Below, one piece after another: positions 1 to 7,853 of a DNA stretch of 64,000 nt (the first letter of the stretch is position 1; every line of letters begins with the position of its first letter). Below the pieces are notes generated by a model. That model ran no database searches. It was not told where the DNA came from and worked only from the letters and a program-made list of their open reading frames with translations. Both the position numbers and the translations under genes were made by a program. Where the stretch lies: the NCBI RefSeq assembly GCF_900112175.1, contig NZ_FOYT01000007.1, positions 1-64,000 of the forward strand, in the 5' to 3' direction. The DNA comes from Halogeometricum rufum. Its GTDB lineage: Archaea > Halobacteriota > Halobacteria > Halobacteriales > Haloferacaceae.

Positions 1-100
1 ACGGACACTCGTAGAAGACGAGTTCGATAGACTCGGGATGTACGCGCCGAGGCAACGAGGCGTTCAGTCCACGAGCACTAACAGTCCATGCCACATTCAT
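1..100 (+). rRNA. 23S rRNA, 3' end (partial)
   Basis: The first hundred bases match the conserved 3' end of haloarchaeal 23S rRNA: the sarcin-distal tail with GTAGAAGACGAGTTCGATAG, then GAGGCAACGAGGCGTTCAG and GAGCACTAACAG. The gene enters from the left edge. The exact 3' end is uncertain by about ten bases. A 5S rRNA and tRNA-Cys follow, which is the standard haloarchaeal rRNA operon order. Confidence 0.93.
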
Positions 101-227
101 ACTGTTCATCGGACCAGTCTACTGGTCTCGGTGAACGGGTTCAGGCGTTAACTGGATTGCACGCGACACATACGGTTGTAGAACCACCAACAGTGGTCTT
201 ACGACGGTTCGATTCCGTCGGTTGGCG

Positions 228-350
228 TTAAGGCGGCCACAGCGGCGAGGCGACACCCGTACCCATCCCGAACACGGAAGTTAAGCTCGCCAGCGTGGCA
301 GTAAGTACTGGAGTGTGCGAACCTCTGGAAACGCTGCTTCGCCGCCTCCC
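228..350 (+). rRNA. 5S rRNA
   Basis: The segment begins TTAAGGCGGCC and ends CGCCGCC, which pair to close helix I. Between them lie the conserved haloarchaeal 5S elements CCCGTACCCATCCCGAACAC, GGAAGTTAAGC and AGTACTGGAGTG. Length is about 123 nt, normal for the group. It sits some 130 bases after the 23S end, in the same transcription unit. Confidence 0.96.
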
Positions 351-366
351 ACTCATACGCAGATTC

Positions 367-400
367 GAACGCCCACACGGGCCGACCCGTGTGGGCGTTC
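367..400 (+). terminator. Perfect 15-bp hairpin between 5S rRNA and tRNA-Cys
   Basis: Arms GAACGCCCACACGGG (367-381) and CCCGTGTGGGCGTTC (386-400) are exact reverse complements around a 4-nt loop, and TTCATTT follows. It lies directly behind 5S. A transcript could form a very stable stem here, fitting a terminator or a processing signal. The following T-run is weak for a classical archaeal terminator, so its function is inferred. Confidence 0.6.
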
Positions 401-482
401 TTCATTTCGAACCACGCAGCGCGTCGCCTTCGAACTCCCAGACCGCTAGGCTTAAGCGCGAGACCAGACTACACGGAACTGC

Positions 483-558
483 GCCAAGGTGGCAGAGTTC
501 GGCCTAACGCGTTCGCCTGCAGAGCGAATCTCCGCCGGTTCAAATCCGGCCCTTGGCT
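483..558 (+). tRNA. tRNA-Cys (anticodon GCA)
   Basis: The acceptor stem GCCAAGG (483-489) pairs with CCTTGGC (551-557), with T558 as discriminator. The anticodon arm TTCGC-CTGCAGA-GCGAA presents GCA. The T arm CCGGTTCAAATCCGG is standard. CCA is not encoded. tRNA-Cys behind 5S is the usual end of haloarchaeal rRNA operons. Confidence 0.96.
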
Positions 559-841
559 TACTGGTCTTTCCTCAGAACCCAACGGCGAGCAGCGTCGTTC
601 GCTGATTTAGGACGGGAACCCGGTCTCGGCCGATTGTCTCCGAACGGTTCGCGAGTTTCTCCGTCCAGCGACTCTACGAAGGGGGCCTGCCGCAACCAAG
701 GAAGCGGGGACGCACGCAGGGTCGTCGTCGACGACCCGCCCGCGGCGGCAACGTCCGCTCTGCGAACTGTACGGAGGTATCGGCCCCACCTCGTCTCCGT
801 GAGAACCCCGGCAGAGAGGGCAGCGACCGGAGTCCATCCGG
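559..841. other. Intergenic, nothing recognised
   Basis: There is no convincing gene between tRNA-Cys and the HTH_10 regulator. A short reverse frame (837-607) begins with a CxxC pair but then becomes Arg/Ser-rich and lacks the acidic composition of haloarchaeal proteins, so it was not called. Confidence 0.4.
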
Positions 842-1489
842 TCAGCGGTTCGAGAACCGGCGGCGCTCCGAGAAGAACTGCTCGAGCACCCGTTCGGTGC
901 CACGCCGGACGGTCTCACTGACGGTAGACGTGTCCACGTCCAGCGCGTCGGCCACCTCGGCCAGCGAGCAGTCGCGCGGGACCGCGAAGTAGCCCATCCG
1001 CCACGCGACGGTGAGACACTCTCGTTGCCGGTCGGTGAGCGGGCCACCACTCGGGTCGTCGCGGTGGACGACCGACTGGAGTTCGTAGCGCAGGCCGCTG
1101 GCGTCCAGTCGGTCGCCGAACGCTTCGAAGTCCGCCCGACTCGCGGTGATAGCGAACGACATCGTGCCGTCCTCGACGACGAGGGGGAACTCGGGGATGA
1201 GCGAACTGCCACCGAGGAACTCGAACAGCGCCTGGTCGCTGGTCTCGTACTTCGAGAGCGAGCGCTCCTCGTCGCAGTGGAGTAGTTCGAGCGAGTGCAC
1301 GTCGGGGTGGGCTCGGATGGCCTCGGCGACCGCACGCGGGTCGTCGGCTCGCGTCTCGCCGAGTTCGAGCGTCCGGTCGTCCACCGGGACACCGGTCAGC
1401 AGTCTGAGACTCGCGTCCGGGAACGACCGCGACACCTCGGCGACCCAGAGGCCGTCTGGGAGCCACAGACGGAACCGAGCGCGGATCAC
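842..1489 (-). CDS. HTH_10 (bacterio-opsin activator type) transcriptional regulator
   Basis: This is a 215-residue protein from the GTG at 1489; that start removes a basic 27-residue extension and begins VIRARFRLWLPDG, typical of the family. The N-terminal ~150 residues form a small sensor-like domain of unknown ligand. The C-terminal ~55 residues carry the HTH_10 signature: LTDRQRECL, then GYFAVPR, then a helix-turn-helix with DVDTSTVSETVRRG. Such proteins are haloarchaeal DNA-binding regulators. It stands alone on the minus strand beside an rRNA operon, so no target is evident. Two further HTH_10 proteins lie at 23.1 and 23.8 kb. The family is secure, the regulon unknown. Confidence 0.85.
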   Translation of the reverse strand: MIRARFRLWLPDGLWVAEVSRSFPDASLRLLTGVPVDDRTLELGETRADDPRAVAEAIRAHPDVHSLELLHCDEERSLSKYETSDQALFEFLGGSSLIPEFPLVVEDGTMSFAITASRADFEAFGDRLDASGLRYELQSVVHRDDPSGGPLTDRQRECLTVAWRMGYFAVPRDCSLAEVADALDVDTSTVSETVRRGTERVLEQFFSERRRFSNR

Positions 1490-1588
1490 GGTGCCACTCC
1501 TGCCCCTGTCGGATCGTCGTCGCACGTCACACCTCGTGGCGGGGGGCGGTCCCTCATAGCGTTTGTCCACCCGGCGACCGCCGGCCGC

Positions 1589-2089
1589 TCACACCCGCTC
1601 TCGCTTCCAGAGGCGGAACGAGTAGAGCGCTCCCCCTGCCACCACGAGTATCAGTGCGAGCAGTATCGCGAACGCGGCGTAGCCGAACACCGGGTTCGCG
1701 TACGGGAGGATGACGTCGCCCGGAGGTTCGACCGCCCACGGCGAGAGGTGGAAGAACGCGAGCATTCCCGCCCCGAGCGTCGTCACGACCGTCCAGTAGC
1801 GGGCACCGGCTCGGCCGGTGAGCGAGAGCGTGAACCCGAGGACGACGAGGGGATAGATGACGAGGCTGTAGGTGAAGGGGTTCACCTCCGGCGTGAGTGG
1901 CCAGCCGACGTGGTTGCCCCGAATCACGTGGTCGAGGTGGTGGGCCAGTCCGAGTAGCGTCGCGACGGCGAACAGGAGATACGCGCGCGGTCCGAGCGTG
2001 CCGCCCGGTGAGCGGTCGCGGGGCGAGTCGACCTGCTCGCCGGGAGCGGTCCGGTCGTCGAACTCGTCCGAGCGGATCGGATCGTCCAT
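1589..2089 (-). CDS. Four-TM membrane protein of unknown function
   Basis: This 166-residue protein has a charged cytosolic N-terminus of about 30 residues and then four hydrophobic segments (roughly 34-54, 72-92, 98-118 and 135-157). An LAHHLDHVIRGNHVGWP motif after the first segment contains several histidines and is the most distinctive element; similar His-rich turns occur in other small haloarchaeal membrane proteins. The C-terminus SFRLWKRERV is basic, as expected for an inside tail. No family is recognised. It diverges from the DUF2178/XRE pair, with about 120 bases between the starts. Confidence 0.7.
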   Translation of the reverse strand: MDDPIRSDEFDDRTAPGEQVDSPRDRSPGGTLGPRAYLLFAVATLLGLAHHLDHVIRGNHVGWPLTPEVNPFTYSLVIYPLVVLGFTLSLTGRAGARYWTVVTTLGAGMLAFFHLSPWAVEPPGDVILPYANPVFGYAAFAILLALILVVAGGALYSFRLWKRERV

Positions 2090-2163
2090 GCCAGCGAGAG
2101 GACGACACTCCGGGTGAGAGTGTGCCCAACGTGTTGGTCTCGAACCGCGCGGGGTCCGGCAAA

Positions 2164-2194
2164 TTTATACACCCGTGTAAAGGCTGCTTTACAC
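2164..2194 (+). promoter_or_regulatory. TATA box and perfect palindrome (operator candidate)
   Basis: A TTTATA box at 2164-2169 lies about 45 bases before the ATG at 2212. Just downstream, GTGTAAAG (2175-2182) and CTTTACAC (2187-2194) form a perfect 8-bp inverted repeat with 4-nt spacer, over the expected transcription start. The XRE-type protein encoded in the same operon is the natural candidate to bind it. TATA and palindrome are seen; autoregulation is inferred. Confidence 0.6.
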
Positions 2195-2211
2195 TGTGGC
2201 CGACAGACACC

Positions 2212-2619
2212 ATGTCAACCTCCACCACCACCATCGGCAGCGAGACCACGTACCGCAGACTCTACACCGGACTCTGGGCGCTCTCCGGGGTCGCTCTCGC
2301 GGGCGGTATCGTCGTCGGATATCCGCTCGTCGGCGTCGGCGGGTTCGCCGCGCTCGCCCTCGCGGCGCTCCTGACGTTCCGACGCTACGACGGCCCCCTG
2401 TTCGACGAACGCGACGAACGTCGGCAGGCCGCCGCGAGCAAGCGAACCCTCGCGGTCATGGGGGTCACCTCGTCGCTCGTCTTCCCCGCCGTGACCGCCC
2501 TCTGGGCGCTCGGCGTCGTCGAGTGGCCGCTCTGGCTCACTCCCATCGCGTTCTTCGTCGCGGCGCTCACGTTCGTCCACGTCGGGAGCACGATGTACGA
2601 GTCCGCGCGGGCAGCATGA
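2212..2619 (+). CDS. DUF2178-type small membrane protein
   Basis: A 135-residue protein from the ATG at 2212, placed by the TATA box and palindrome upstream. It has two adjacent hydrophobic segments near residues 18-58, a conserved cytosolic loop RRYDGPLFDERDERR (about 62-77), and two more segments (about 84-105 and 112-130). The DERDERR loop between paired TM helices is typical of DUF2178 proteins. Its last bases overlap the start of the XRE regulator by 4 nt (ATGA), so the two are translationally coupled. DUF2178 membrane protein plus small XRE regulator is a recurring pair in archaea; its function is not established. Confidence 0.82.
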   Translation: MSTSTTTIGSETTYRRLYTGLWALSGVALAGGIVVGYPLVGVGGFAALALAALLTFRRYDGPLFDERDERRQAAASKRTLAVMGVTSSLVFPAVTALWALGVVEWPLWLTPIAFFVAALTFVHVGSTMYESARAA

Positions 2620-2807
2620 ACAACGCCGTCCGCGAGCACCGCGAGGCTCGCGACCTCACGCAGGGCGACCTCGCCTCGCGCGTCGGCGTGACCCGGCAGA
2701 GCATCAACGCCATCGAACGCGGCCGGTACGACCCCAGCCTCGAACTGGCGCTGAAACTCGCCGCGGAGTTCGACAGCTCGGTCGAGGAACTGTTCTGGCT
2801 CGAGTGA
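2616..2807 (+). CDS. Small XRE-family transcriptional regulator (YozG-like)
   Basis: This 63-residue protein is almost entirely one helix-turn-helix domain: REHREARDLTQGDLASRVGV, then TRQSINAIERGRYDPS, then LALKLAAEFDSSVEELFWLE. This is the compact XRE form without a sensor domain. It starts inside the stop codon of the DUF2178 gene (ATGA overlap). The palindrome at 2175-2194 upstream of the operon is the likely binding site. It could control only its own operon, as similar small pairs do. The family call is secure; the signal that relieves repression is unknown. Confidence 0.9.
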   Translation: MNNAVREHREARDLTQGDLASRVGVTRQSINAIERGRYDPSLELALKLAAEFDSSVEELFWLE

Positions 2808-3048
2808 CGGGCCACGGGGAGATGCCCTAACTCGGCCTCCGTTCGGGTTCTCCCGTCTGCGAGACCAGCGCCGGGAGTCCTCGATACTTCGGAGAGTCGG
2901 TCGCGGCGGACCGCGACTCGATACGCCACTGCTCCGACGAACAGAGTCGCCGAGGCGGACCCGTTCGCGGGGAGCGGGCGTTACCGAGTCGAACCAGGCC
3001 GCTGACGAAACGATAACCGTTATACGCCATCTATCCCATGCTCGAACT

Positions 3049-3906
3049 ATGCAACGACGCGCCGCGGCTATCTACGTCGCGCTCTTCATAGTCATCGGTG
3101 CGGCTTCGTACTCGCTCGTCGCGACGGCGGAGGCGCCGCACATCGAGTTCCAGAACCCGGAATACGAACTCACGAGCGGCGACACGTTCGAAGCCGGCTC
3201 GCAGACGTACAACGTGCAGGAGATAACGGCCCAGATGCAGGGCGGCGGTCACGGCGGTTCGGCCAGTCTCGCCCGCTCGGGGACGCTGAACTACACGAAC
3301 CAGACGGCCCGGTACACCGTGACGTGGGAGAACAACTCCACGGTGACGCTCGACGACACCGAGTGGCGGGTCCTGACCACGGGCGAGGAGAACGACACCC
3401 GGTTCACCCTCCGTGAGGACATCAACGAGTCGGTGCTCCTGCAGGAGGACCCCAACGCGGCCGACGAACTGGCTCGCTACAACGGTTCCAGTTGGGTCGT
3501 CGTTCGGGAGAACGGGAGCGAACGACTCGTCGCCCCCGACAACTACTTCCCCGAACCCGAGTCCCGCACGTACGAGCAGGGCGACACCCTCCCGTACGAG
3601 GGTAACGAGACGACCATCACCAGCGTGAGCCCCGACGCCGTCGAACTCGCCTGGAACGCGCCGCGGATGGTCACCGTCGACGTGGCGAACGAAGGGAACG
3701 TGACGCTCGGCGACCGGACGTACCTCGCGCACTTCCCGGACAACAGCACGCTCCAACTCACCACCGACTTCGAGAGCTACCGCGCCCAGACCGAGGAGAT
3801 AGACACGTTCCACACCCACGAGAGCGGGCTGTGGGGCGTCAGCATCCTCTCGTTCCTGACGGCCGTCTTCCTCATCGGCCTCGCGTACATGCCCTCGCGC
3901 TACTGA
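3049..3906 (+). CDS. Surface protein with N- and C-terminal membrane segments, unknown function
   Basis: A 285-residue protein. The N-terminus MQRRAAAIYVALFIVIGAAS is a signal anchor, and residues ~262-280 form a second membrane helix followed by MPSRY. The 230 residues between them are acidic, rich in N-x-S/T sites (NYTNQTAR, ENNSTVTL, GNETTITS, DNSTLQL), and hence probably outside the cell and N-glycosylated. Internal similarity is visible between the blocks starting SGDTFEAGSQTYNV, TLDDTEWRVL and TLGDRTYLAHF, suggesting a repeated beta-rich unit. A GTTATA box near 3018 places the start. No family is recognised. Confidence 0.7.
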   Translation: MQRRAAAIYVALFIVIGAASYSLVATAEAPHIEFQNPEYELTSGDTFEAGSQTYNVQEITAQMQGGGHGGSASLARSGTLNYTNQTARYTVTWENNSTVTLDDTEWRVLTTGEENDTRFTLREDINESVLLQEDPNAADELARYNGSSWVVVRENGSERLVAPDNYFPEPESRTYEQGDTLPYEGNETTITSVSPDAVELAWNAPRMVTVDVANEGNVTLGDRTYLAHFPDNSTLQLTTDFESYRAQTEEIDTFHTHESGLWGVSILSFLTAVFLIGLAYMPSRY

Positions 3907-4172
3907 AGCGGTAGCGCCTCGGCGTGGCGCGGGCCTTCCGCCGCTGTCGTCGTCTTCGCCCCGAGTCACGAGACGCCGAGTGTGGCGTCTCTCGCCGCGT
4001 GGCTGTGGGTCACTGTCCGCTTCGGAGTCGTCACTGTGCGGTCGGTCGAGCGGATTCGAGAAGCGAGTTCGTCGCCGGCGGTGGCGTCCGTCGGCGACCG
4101 AGCGTCTCTGACCCGTCCGAGGCGTCGAAACGGAGAGCGGCGCGCGCCTCGCCGGCGGGACTCCGACCCGCG

Positions 4173-4445
4173 TCAGTTCGACGCGGGGACGGGGTCGATG
4201 CCGGGGACTCGTTCGTCCGCGGTCAGGTGGTACAGTCGTTTTCGCGCGTCCTGGATGTAGAGTCGTTCCTGCACGATGTCCTCGTCCCGCAGTCTGTCGA
4301 GCGCGTAGCGGACCGTTCGTGTGGGCAAGAGTGAGTGGTCGGCCAACTGACGCTGCGTCAGCGGACCGTCGTGCTCCAACACCTTGTAGACGAGCTTCGA
4401 ACTCGGCGGCATCTCCCGGAGGCTGTCCGGTACCTCGTAGGTCAT
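4173..4445 (-). CDS. MarR-like winged-helix regulator
   Basis: A 90-residue protein from the ATG at 4445 (MTYEVPDSLREMPPSS). Residues 13-75 form a winged helix: SKLVYKVLEHDGPLTQRQLADHS, recognition helix around TRTVRYALDRL, then the wing DEDIVQERLYIQDARKRLYHL. There is no ligand domain. Similar short proteins are common in haloarchaea and are annotated as MarR or helix-turn-helix proteins. An upstream in-frame start at 4511 would add 22 non-conserved residues and was not used. It stands alone, so the target is unknown. Confidence 0.8.
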   Translation of the reverse strand: MTYEVPDSLREMPPSSKLVYKVLEHDGPLTQRQLADHSLLPTRTVRYALDRLRDEDIVQERLYIQDARKRLYHLTADERVPGIDPVPASN

Positions 4446-4601
4446 CGTCTGATTCGACGAGGCGGACCCGACCAAGTGCTTCGGAGTTGTGCGACCTGCC
4501 CGCACGACCAACCCCGCGTCCGCGGTCGTTCACGCTCGCCGTCGCGTGCACCTCGTCCGCGAGGTGGCAGATAGAAGGGGGCGGCGTCCGTACGACCCGC
4601 C

Positions 4602-4955
4602 GTGTCCGACCGCACCGACGACGCCGACGAGACGCACCCGCACGACGTCGACGACACGCCGACGGTCACCTGCTCGCGGTGTGACCACGAGTGGGACCTC
4701 GCGTACGAACTCGACGACCTGGAGGTGGGCAACCAGTCGTTCGAACAGTTCGCCATCGACCACATGCGCCACACGGGACACTTCCCGGACGGCGTCTCGC
4801 CGTGGGTCGTCTCCTGCCGTCGCTGCCCGGAAGGAGACGAGTTCCTGTCGTCGCATCCGGCGCGCCGGTGGGCCGAGACGCACGCCCGCCACACGCGGCA
4901 CACGGTCGAAATCGAACACGTCGACGAGGAGACGAAGGTGGTCGCGCCCGACTGA
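4602..4955 (+). CDS. Haloarchaeal zinc-ribbon-like protein, unknown function
   Basis: A 117-residue acidic protein with a GTG start at 4602. Two Cys pairs are present: CSRCDHEW (about 24-27) and CRRC (about 72-75); a His-rich region, RHTGHFPDG and ETHARHTRHTVEIEH, surrounds the second. Together they suggest one or two bound zinc ions. No enzymatic motif is seen. It lies between a winged-helix gene and eif1A, on the opposite strand to both, so context gives no function. Confidence 0.7.
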   Translation: MSDRTDDADETHPHDVDDTPTVTCSRCDHEWDLAYELDDLEVGNQSFEQFAIDHMRHTGHFPDGVSPWVVSCRRCPEGDEFLSSHPARRWAETHARHTRHTVEIEHVDEETKVVAPD

Positions 4956-5029
4956 GCGGACGTGCGCGGACTATCCGCTCGGGGTGATACGAACAGTCGA
5001 AGTCGTCTCCCGAGGGCGGGAGAGAGGCA

Positions 5030-5317
5030 TCAGTCGATGTGGCCTTCCGCGCGGAGCTGCTCTGCGTCCTGTTCGCTGTACCGCCACTCGATGTTCGCCT
5101 TCTCGTCCTGCCAGTCCCACGGTTCGACGAGGACGACGTCGCCCTCGTTGATCCACGTGCGGTACTTCATGCGGCCGGGGATGCGACCCATGCGCTCTTT
5201 GCCGTCCTGACACCGGACGCTGACGTGGTTTCCGCCGTTGTGCTGTGTCACGACTGCGAACAGTTCGTCGTCGTCGGGCATTCGGAGGTTCCGACGCCCG
5301 CTGGATTCTTCGCTCAT
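5030..5317 (-). CDS. eif1A: Translation initiation factor aIF1A
   Basis: A 95-residue protein matching archaeal/eukaryotic initiation factor 1A. The OB fold is readable: [62 protein letters not shown]. The factor binds the A site of the small subunit, helps ribosome scanning or start selection, and stabilises initiator tRNA binding. Length is that of the family. The gene is monocistronic between a zinc-ribbon protein and a methyltransferase. Confidence 0.97.
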   Translation of the reverse strand: MSEESSGRRNLRMPDDDELFAVVTQHNGGNHVSVRCQDGKERMGRIPGRMKYRTWINEGDVVLVEPWDWQDEKANIEWRYSEQDAEQLRAEGHID

Positions 5318-5407
5318 GGGTTACCTACAGGCGTCGCACGTTTAAGCCATTGGTGATGCGTGGTCTCGCGTGACACGGGTGGCCACGCGGGCCGACGCGC
5401 GGGTCAG

Positions 5408-6127
5408 CTACGCCGGTGTGAACGCTCTGAACGTGTCGCGGTCGAGCGATTCCGACGCCACCTCGGTGAGGCCGACGTCGGTGAAGATGTCGTTCCAGTC
5501 GCGGTAGTAGAGCGGAAAGTCGTCTTCGATGTAGTTGACGGCGGGCGTCTCGCCGTCCTCGCCTCTGTCGGCGCCGTTCGCTCCGCGTTCGTCGTCGGAG
5601 TCGCTCCCCCCACCGACGCTGTCGTCTCCGTCGGCGCCGTTCTCACCGCTGTCGTCGCCACCGTCGCCGTCGTGCCCCTCGTTCTCGACGGTGACGAGCA
5701 ACGTTCCCGTGACGCGCGCCAGTTCGGCGAACACCCATTCGGCGTCGGGGTGGAGATGCTGGAGCGTCTCCACCGAGTAGACCACGTCGAAGGCGTCCTC
5801 GTCGAACTCGGGGACGACGTCCTCGATGGCGCCGTGGTGGAACGTCCCGCCGGCGGCGAGTTCGGGGTACTGTTCGTCCATCACGTCGAACGCGTCGGCG
5901 TTTATCTCGACGCCCGAGACGTTCTCGTAGCCGTGGTCGTACAGGTGCGCGAGATGCCGCCCCGAACTGCAGCCGAGTTCCAGAATCTCGGCGTCCGCGT
6001 CGGCGTGCCGGGCAATCGTCTCTCTGAGCAACTCGCTCGTCTCGTTCGGCCCGTAGTAGGCGTAGTACTCCGGCGAGTACGCACCCGAACGCGCCGTCCA
6101 CCGTCGGTGAACGTCGTCAGAATCCAC
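5408..6127 (-). CDS. Class I SAM-dependent methyltransferase (paralogue 1)
   Basis: A 239-residue protein. Motif I, ILELGCSSGRHLAHL (about 48-62), motif II, VSGVEIN, and VVYSVETLQHLHPDAE (about 110-125) define a Rossmann methyltransferase. The N-terminus HRRWTARSGAYSPEYYAYYG is shared almost word for word with the protein at 17178-17795, so the two are paralogues. Here residues ~151-195 are an Asp/Gly/Ser-rich low-complexity insert that the paralogue lacks, placed just before the shared FPLYYRDWNDIF. The substrate is unknown. It could be a small-molecule methyltransferase, since no protein- or RNA-binding domain is visible. Confidence 0.85.
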   Translation of the reverse strand: MDSDDVHRRWTARSGAYSPEYYAYYGPNETSELLRETIARHADADAEILELGCSSGRHLAHLYDHGYENVSGVEINADAFDVMDEQYPELAAGGTFHHGAIEDVVPEFDEDAFDVVYSVETLQHLHPDAEWVFAELARVTGTLLVTVENEGHDGDGGDDSGENGADGDDSVGGGSDSDDERGANGADRGEDGETPAVNYIEDDFPLYYRDWNDIFTDVGLTEVASESLDRDTFRAFTPA

Positions 6128-6276
6128 TAGGCGGTCGTTCGCGGCCGCCCCGTAAAGCCTCGTCGTCCGACGTGCGCTCGTCGGTGCGTCGGCGACGGTG
6201 TCCCGTCGTGTGTTCGCGACGACTCCGTTCGCGCCGACGACGGCGTCGTTGCTGCGTCCGCGCAGTCAGGCGGCCG

Positions 6277-7653
6277 TCACAGTTCGTCCTTCCACGGCCA
6301 GTCTTTCTCCGTCCACGGCCACGCCCCCGTCGCCTTCAGTCCCACGTCGAAGTTGTCGTCCAGACAGGCCTGCCGAATCTCGTCTTCGTCCACGTGGGGT
6401 GTCGCCACGTCCTCCCGGGCGAGTCGAGCGACGCCCGCCGCACAGAGGATGGACATGTCCCGCAGGTCGCGCACGTCGAGTTTGTCCATCGTGTCGCCGT
6501 GAGTGTGGCCCCACCCGCGTCCGCTCTCGCCCGAGGATGACCGCCCCTGCGCCCCGGCGACGCCGCGTTGCACGAACGGCCAGTGGTCGCTGTTCGGCCG
6601 GACCTGACTCTCGGTGTGGACGGGTACCTCGTACTCCTCGGAGACGGCCTCGAAGGCGTCCGCGATGCCGGAGAAGCCGTGGTCGTGAATCTCCAGGTTC
6701 CGCGAGTAGCCCGCGCCGTCGACGTTGAGGATGCACTTCACGTCGTCTAAGTCGTGCGTGTGGCTCCAGTAGTACGACCCGTACAACCCCGTCTCCTCGG
6801 CCCCGAAGACGACGAGTCTCACCTTCGTCTCCAACTCGTCGGCCACCTGCGCGAGTATCTTCCCGACTTCGACGACCATCGCGGTGCCGAAGCCGTTGTC
6901 GTTGGCCGCCGTCCCCACGTCGTGGCCGTCGACGTGCGCGGTGAACAGGACCTCCTCGTCGGTGTCCGGGCCGACCGTCGCCTCGACGTTGTGCGAGGTG
7001 CCGCGCCCCACCTCGGCGTCGACCGAGAGGTCGGCCTCTACGGTTCCGTCCGCACAGTACCGCTGGAGGCGCGCGCCGACTTCCTTGCTCGCGCCGATGG
7101 CCGGAATCGGCCCGGGTCCGTTCACGCCGCCGATGTTCCCGGTCGGCGGGAGGGCGCCCTCGATGTGGTTGTAGAAGACGAACCCCGCCGCGCCGGCGTC
7201 GATGGCGTAGTGGTACTTCTCCGACCGGTGGACCCACCGACCGTAGTCGTCCGGTGTCAGACTGGACGCCATCACGACGTCGCCGGAGAGGTCCTCCCCC
7301 TCGAAGTCCTCGGGGAGGCCGTGGCCCATGTCGACGAGTTCGCCCGACACCTCGCCCGCGGGCGTCCCCGGCAACTCCACGAGTTCGTGGGACCGTCCGA
7401 ACGTCGTCTCTCGGTCGTCGTGCGTCACCGAGAGGCTGGCGTCGCCGCGCCACCACGCCGGGATGGGAAACGGGTCCAGCGTCACGTCGTCGACGCCGAC
7501 TGCCTCGAACGCCTCGGCGACGAGTTCGGCACCTTCGAGTTCGCCCTCGTGCCCCGGCATCCGGTCGTCTAAGTCCTCGAGGTCCGCGATGAGGTCCCAT
7601 CCAGTCGTGCTCCGGTACGCGTCGCCGACGACGTCGTTCGGTAGTTCAGTCAT
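6277..7653 (-). CDS. M28-family zinc aminopeptidase
   Basis: A 458-residue protein. The C-terminal half has the dinuclear zinc ligands of M28 peptidases: HVDGHDVGTAANDNG (His and bridging Asp), FGAEETGLYGS (Glu-Glu), LNVDGAG (Asp) and HGDTMDKLD (His). The N-terminal part holds a PA-like insert around GAAGFVFYNHIEG. There is no signal peptide, so it is probably cytosolic. It is divergent from the oligopeptide ABC transporter operon, with about 200 bases between starts, which suggests import and then breakdown of peptides as one function. A TATTGG box at 7678-7684 on its strand would give a leaderless transcript. Confidence 0.9.
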   Translation of the reverse strand: MTELPNDVVGDAYRSTTGWDLIADLEDLDDRMPGHEGELEGAELVAEAFEAVGVDDVTLDPFPIPAWWRGDASLSVTHDDRETTFGRSHELVELPGTPAGEVSGELVDMGHGLPEDFEGEDLSGDVVMASSLTPDDYGRWVHRSEKYHYAIDAGAAGFVFYNHIEGALPPTGNIGGVNGPGPIPAIGASKEVGARLQRYCADGTVEADLSVDAEVGRGTSHNVEATVGPDTDEEVLFTAHVDGHDVGTAANDNGFGTAMVVEVGKILAQVADELETKVRLVVFGAEETGLYGSYYWSHTHDLDDVKCILNVDGAGYSRNLEIHDHGFSGIADAFEAVSEEYEVPVHTESQVRPNSDHWPFVQRGVAGAQGRSSSGESGRGWGHTHGDTMDKLDVRDLRDMSILCAAGVARLAREDVATPHVDEDEIRQACLDDNFDVGLKATGAWPWTEKDWPWKDEL

Positions 7654-7853
7654 CTACGTGGGATGTGGCATCATTTGCCAATAGTGTTGCGATTTCCATG
7701 ACGAATCGACTTCGAAATGCGGGTTAATATTAACGCACGTTCGGATTAATCTGTCAGTAGAATAAATGTGGGAGGCGTATTCCACTACGACCTTGTCATT
7801 GCGACACAGCAGTTGGAAAGAACTTTATACGTAGGTTGTTGATACCCTATGAC
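7654..7853. promoter_or_regulatory. Divergent promoter region with 12-bp palindrome
   Basis: This AT-rich spacer serves the M28 peptidase (left) and the transporter operon (right). GTTAATATTAAC (7723-7734) is a perfect palindrome in its middle, placed to serve both directions. TTTATA at 7824-7829 lies about 27 bases before the ATG at 7854 and sets that leaderless start. The decamer TTGCCAATAG near 7675 recurs near 9603, ahead of the permease gene. Confidence 0.5.

Noticed and set aside
607-837. Reverse frame beginning with a CxxC pair
   Set aside because: After the first 15 residues it is Arg/Ser-rich, not acidic, and shares no pattern with zinc proteins; it is probably chance in GC-rich sequence.
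2827-3030. Reverse frame of 67 codons
   Set aside because: Arg/Ser/Pro-rich composition typical of non-coding GC-rich frames; it would sit in the promoter of the surface protein gene.
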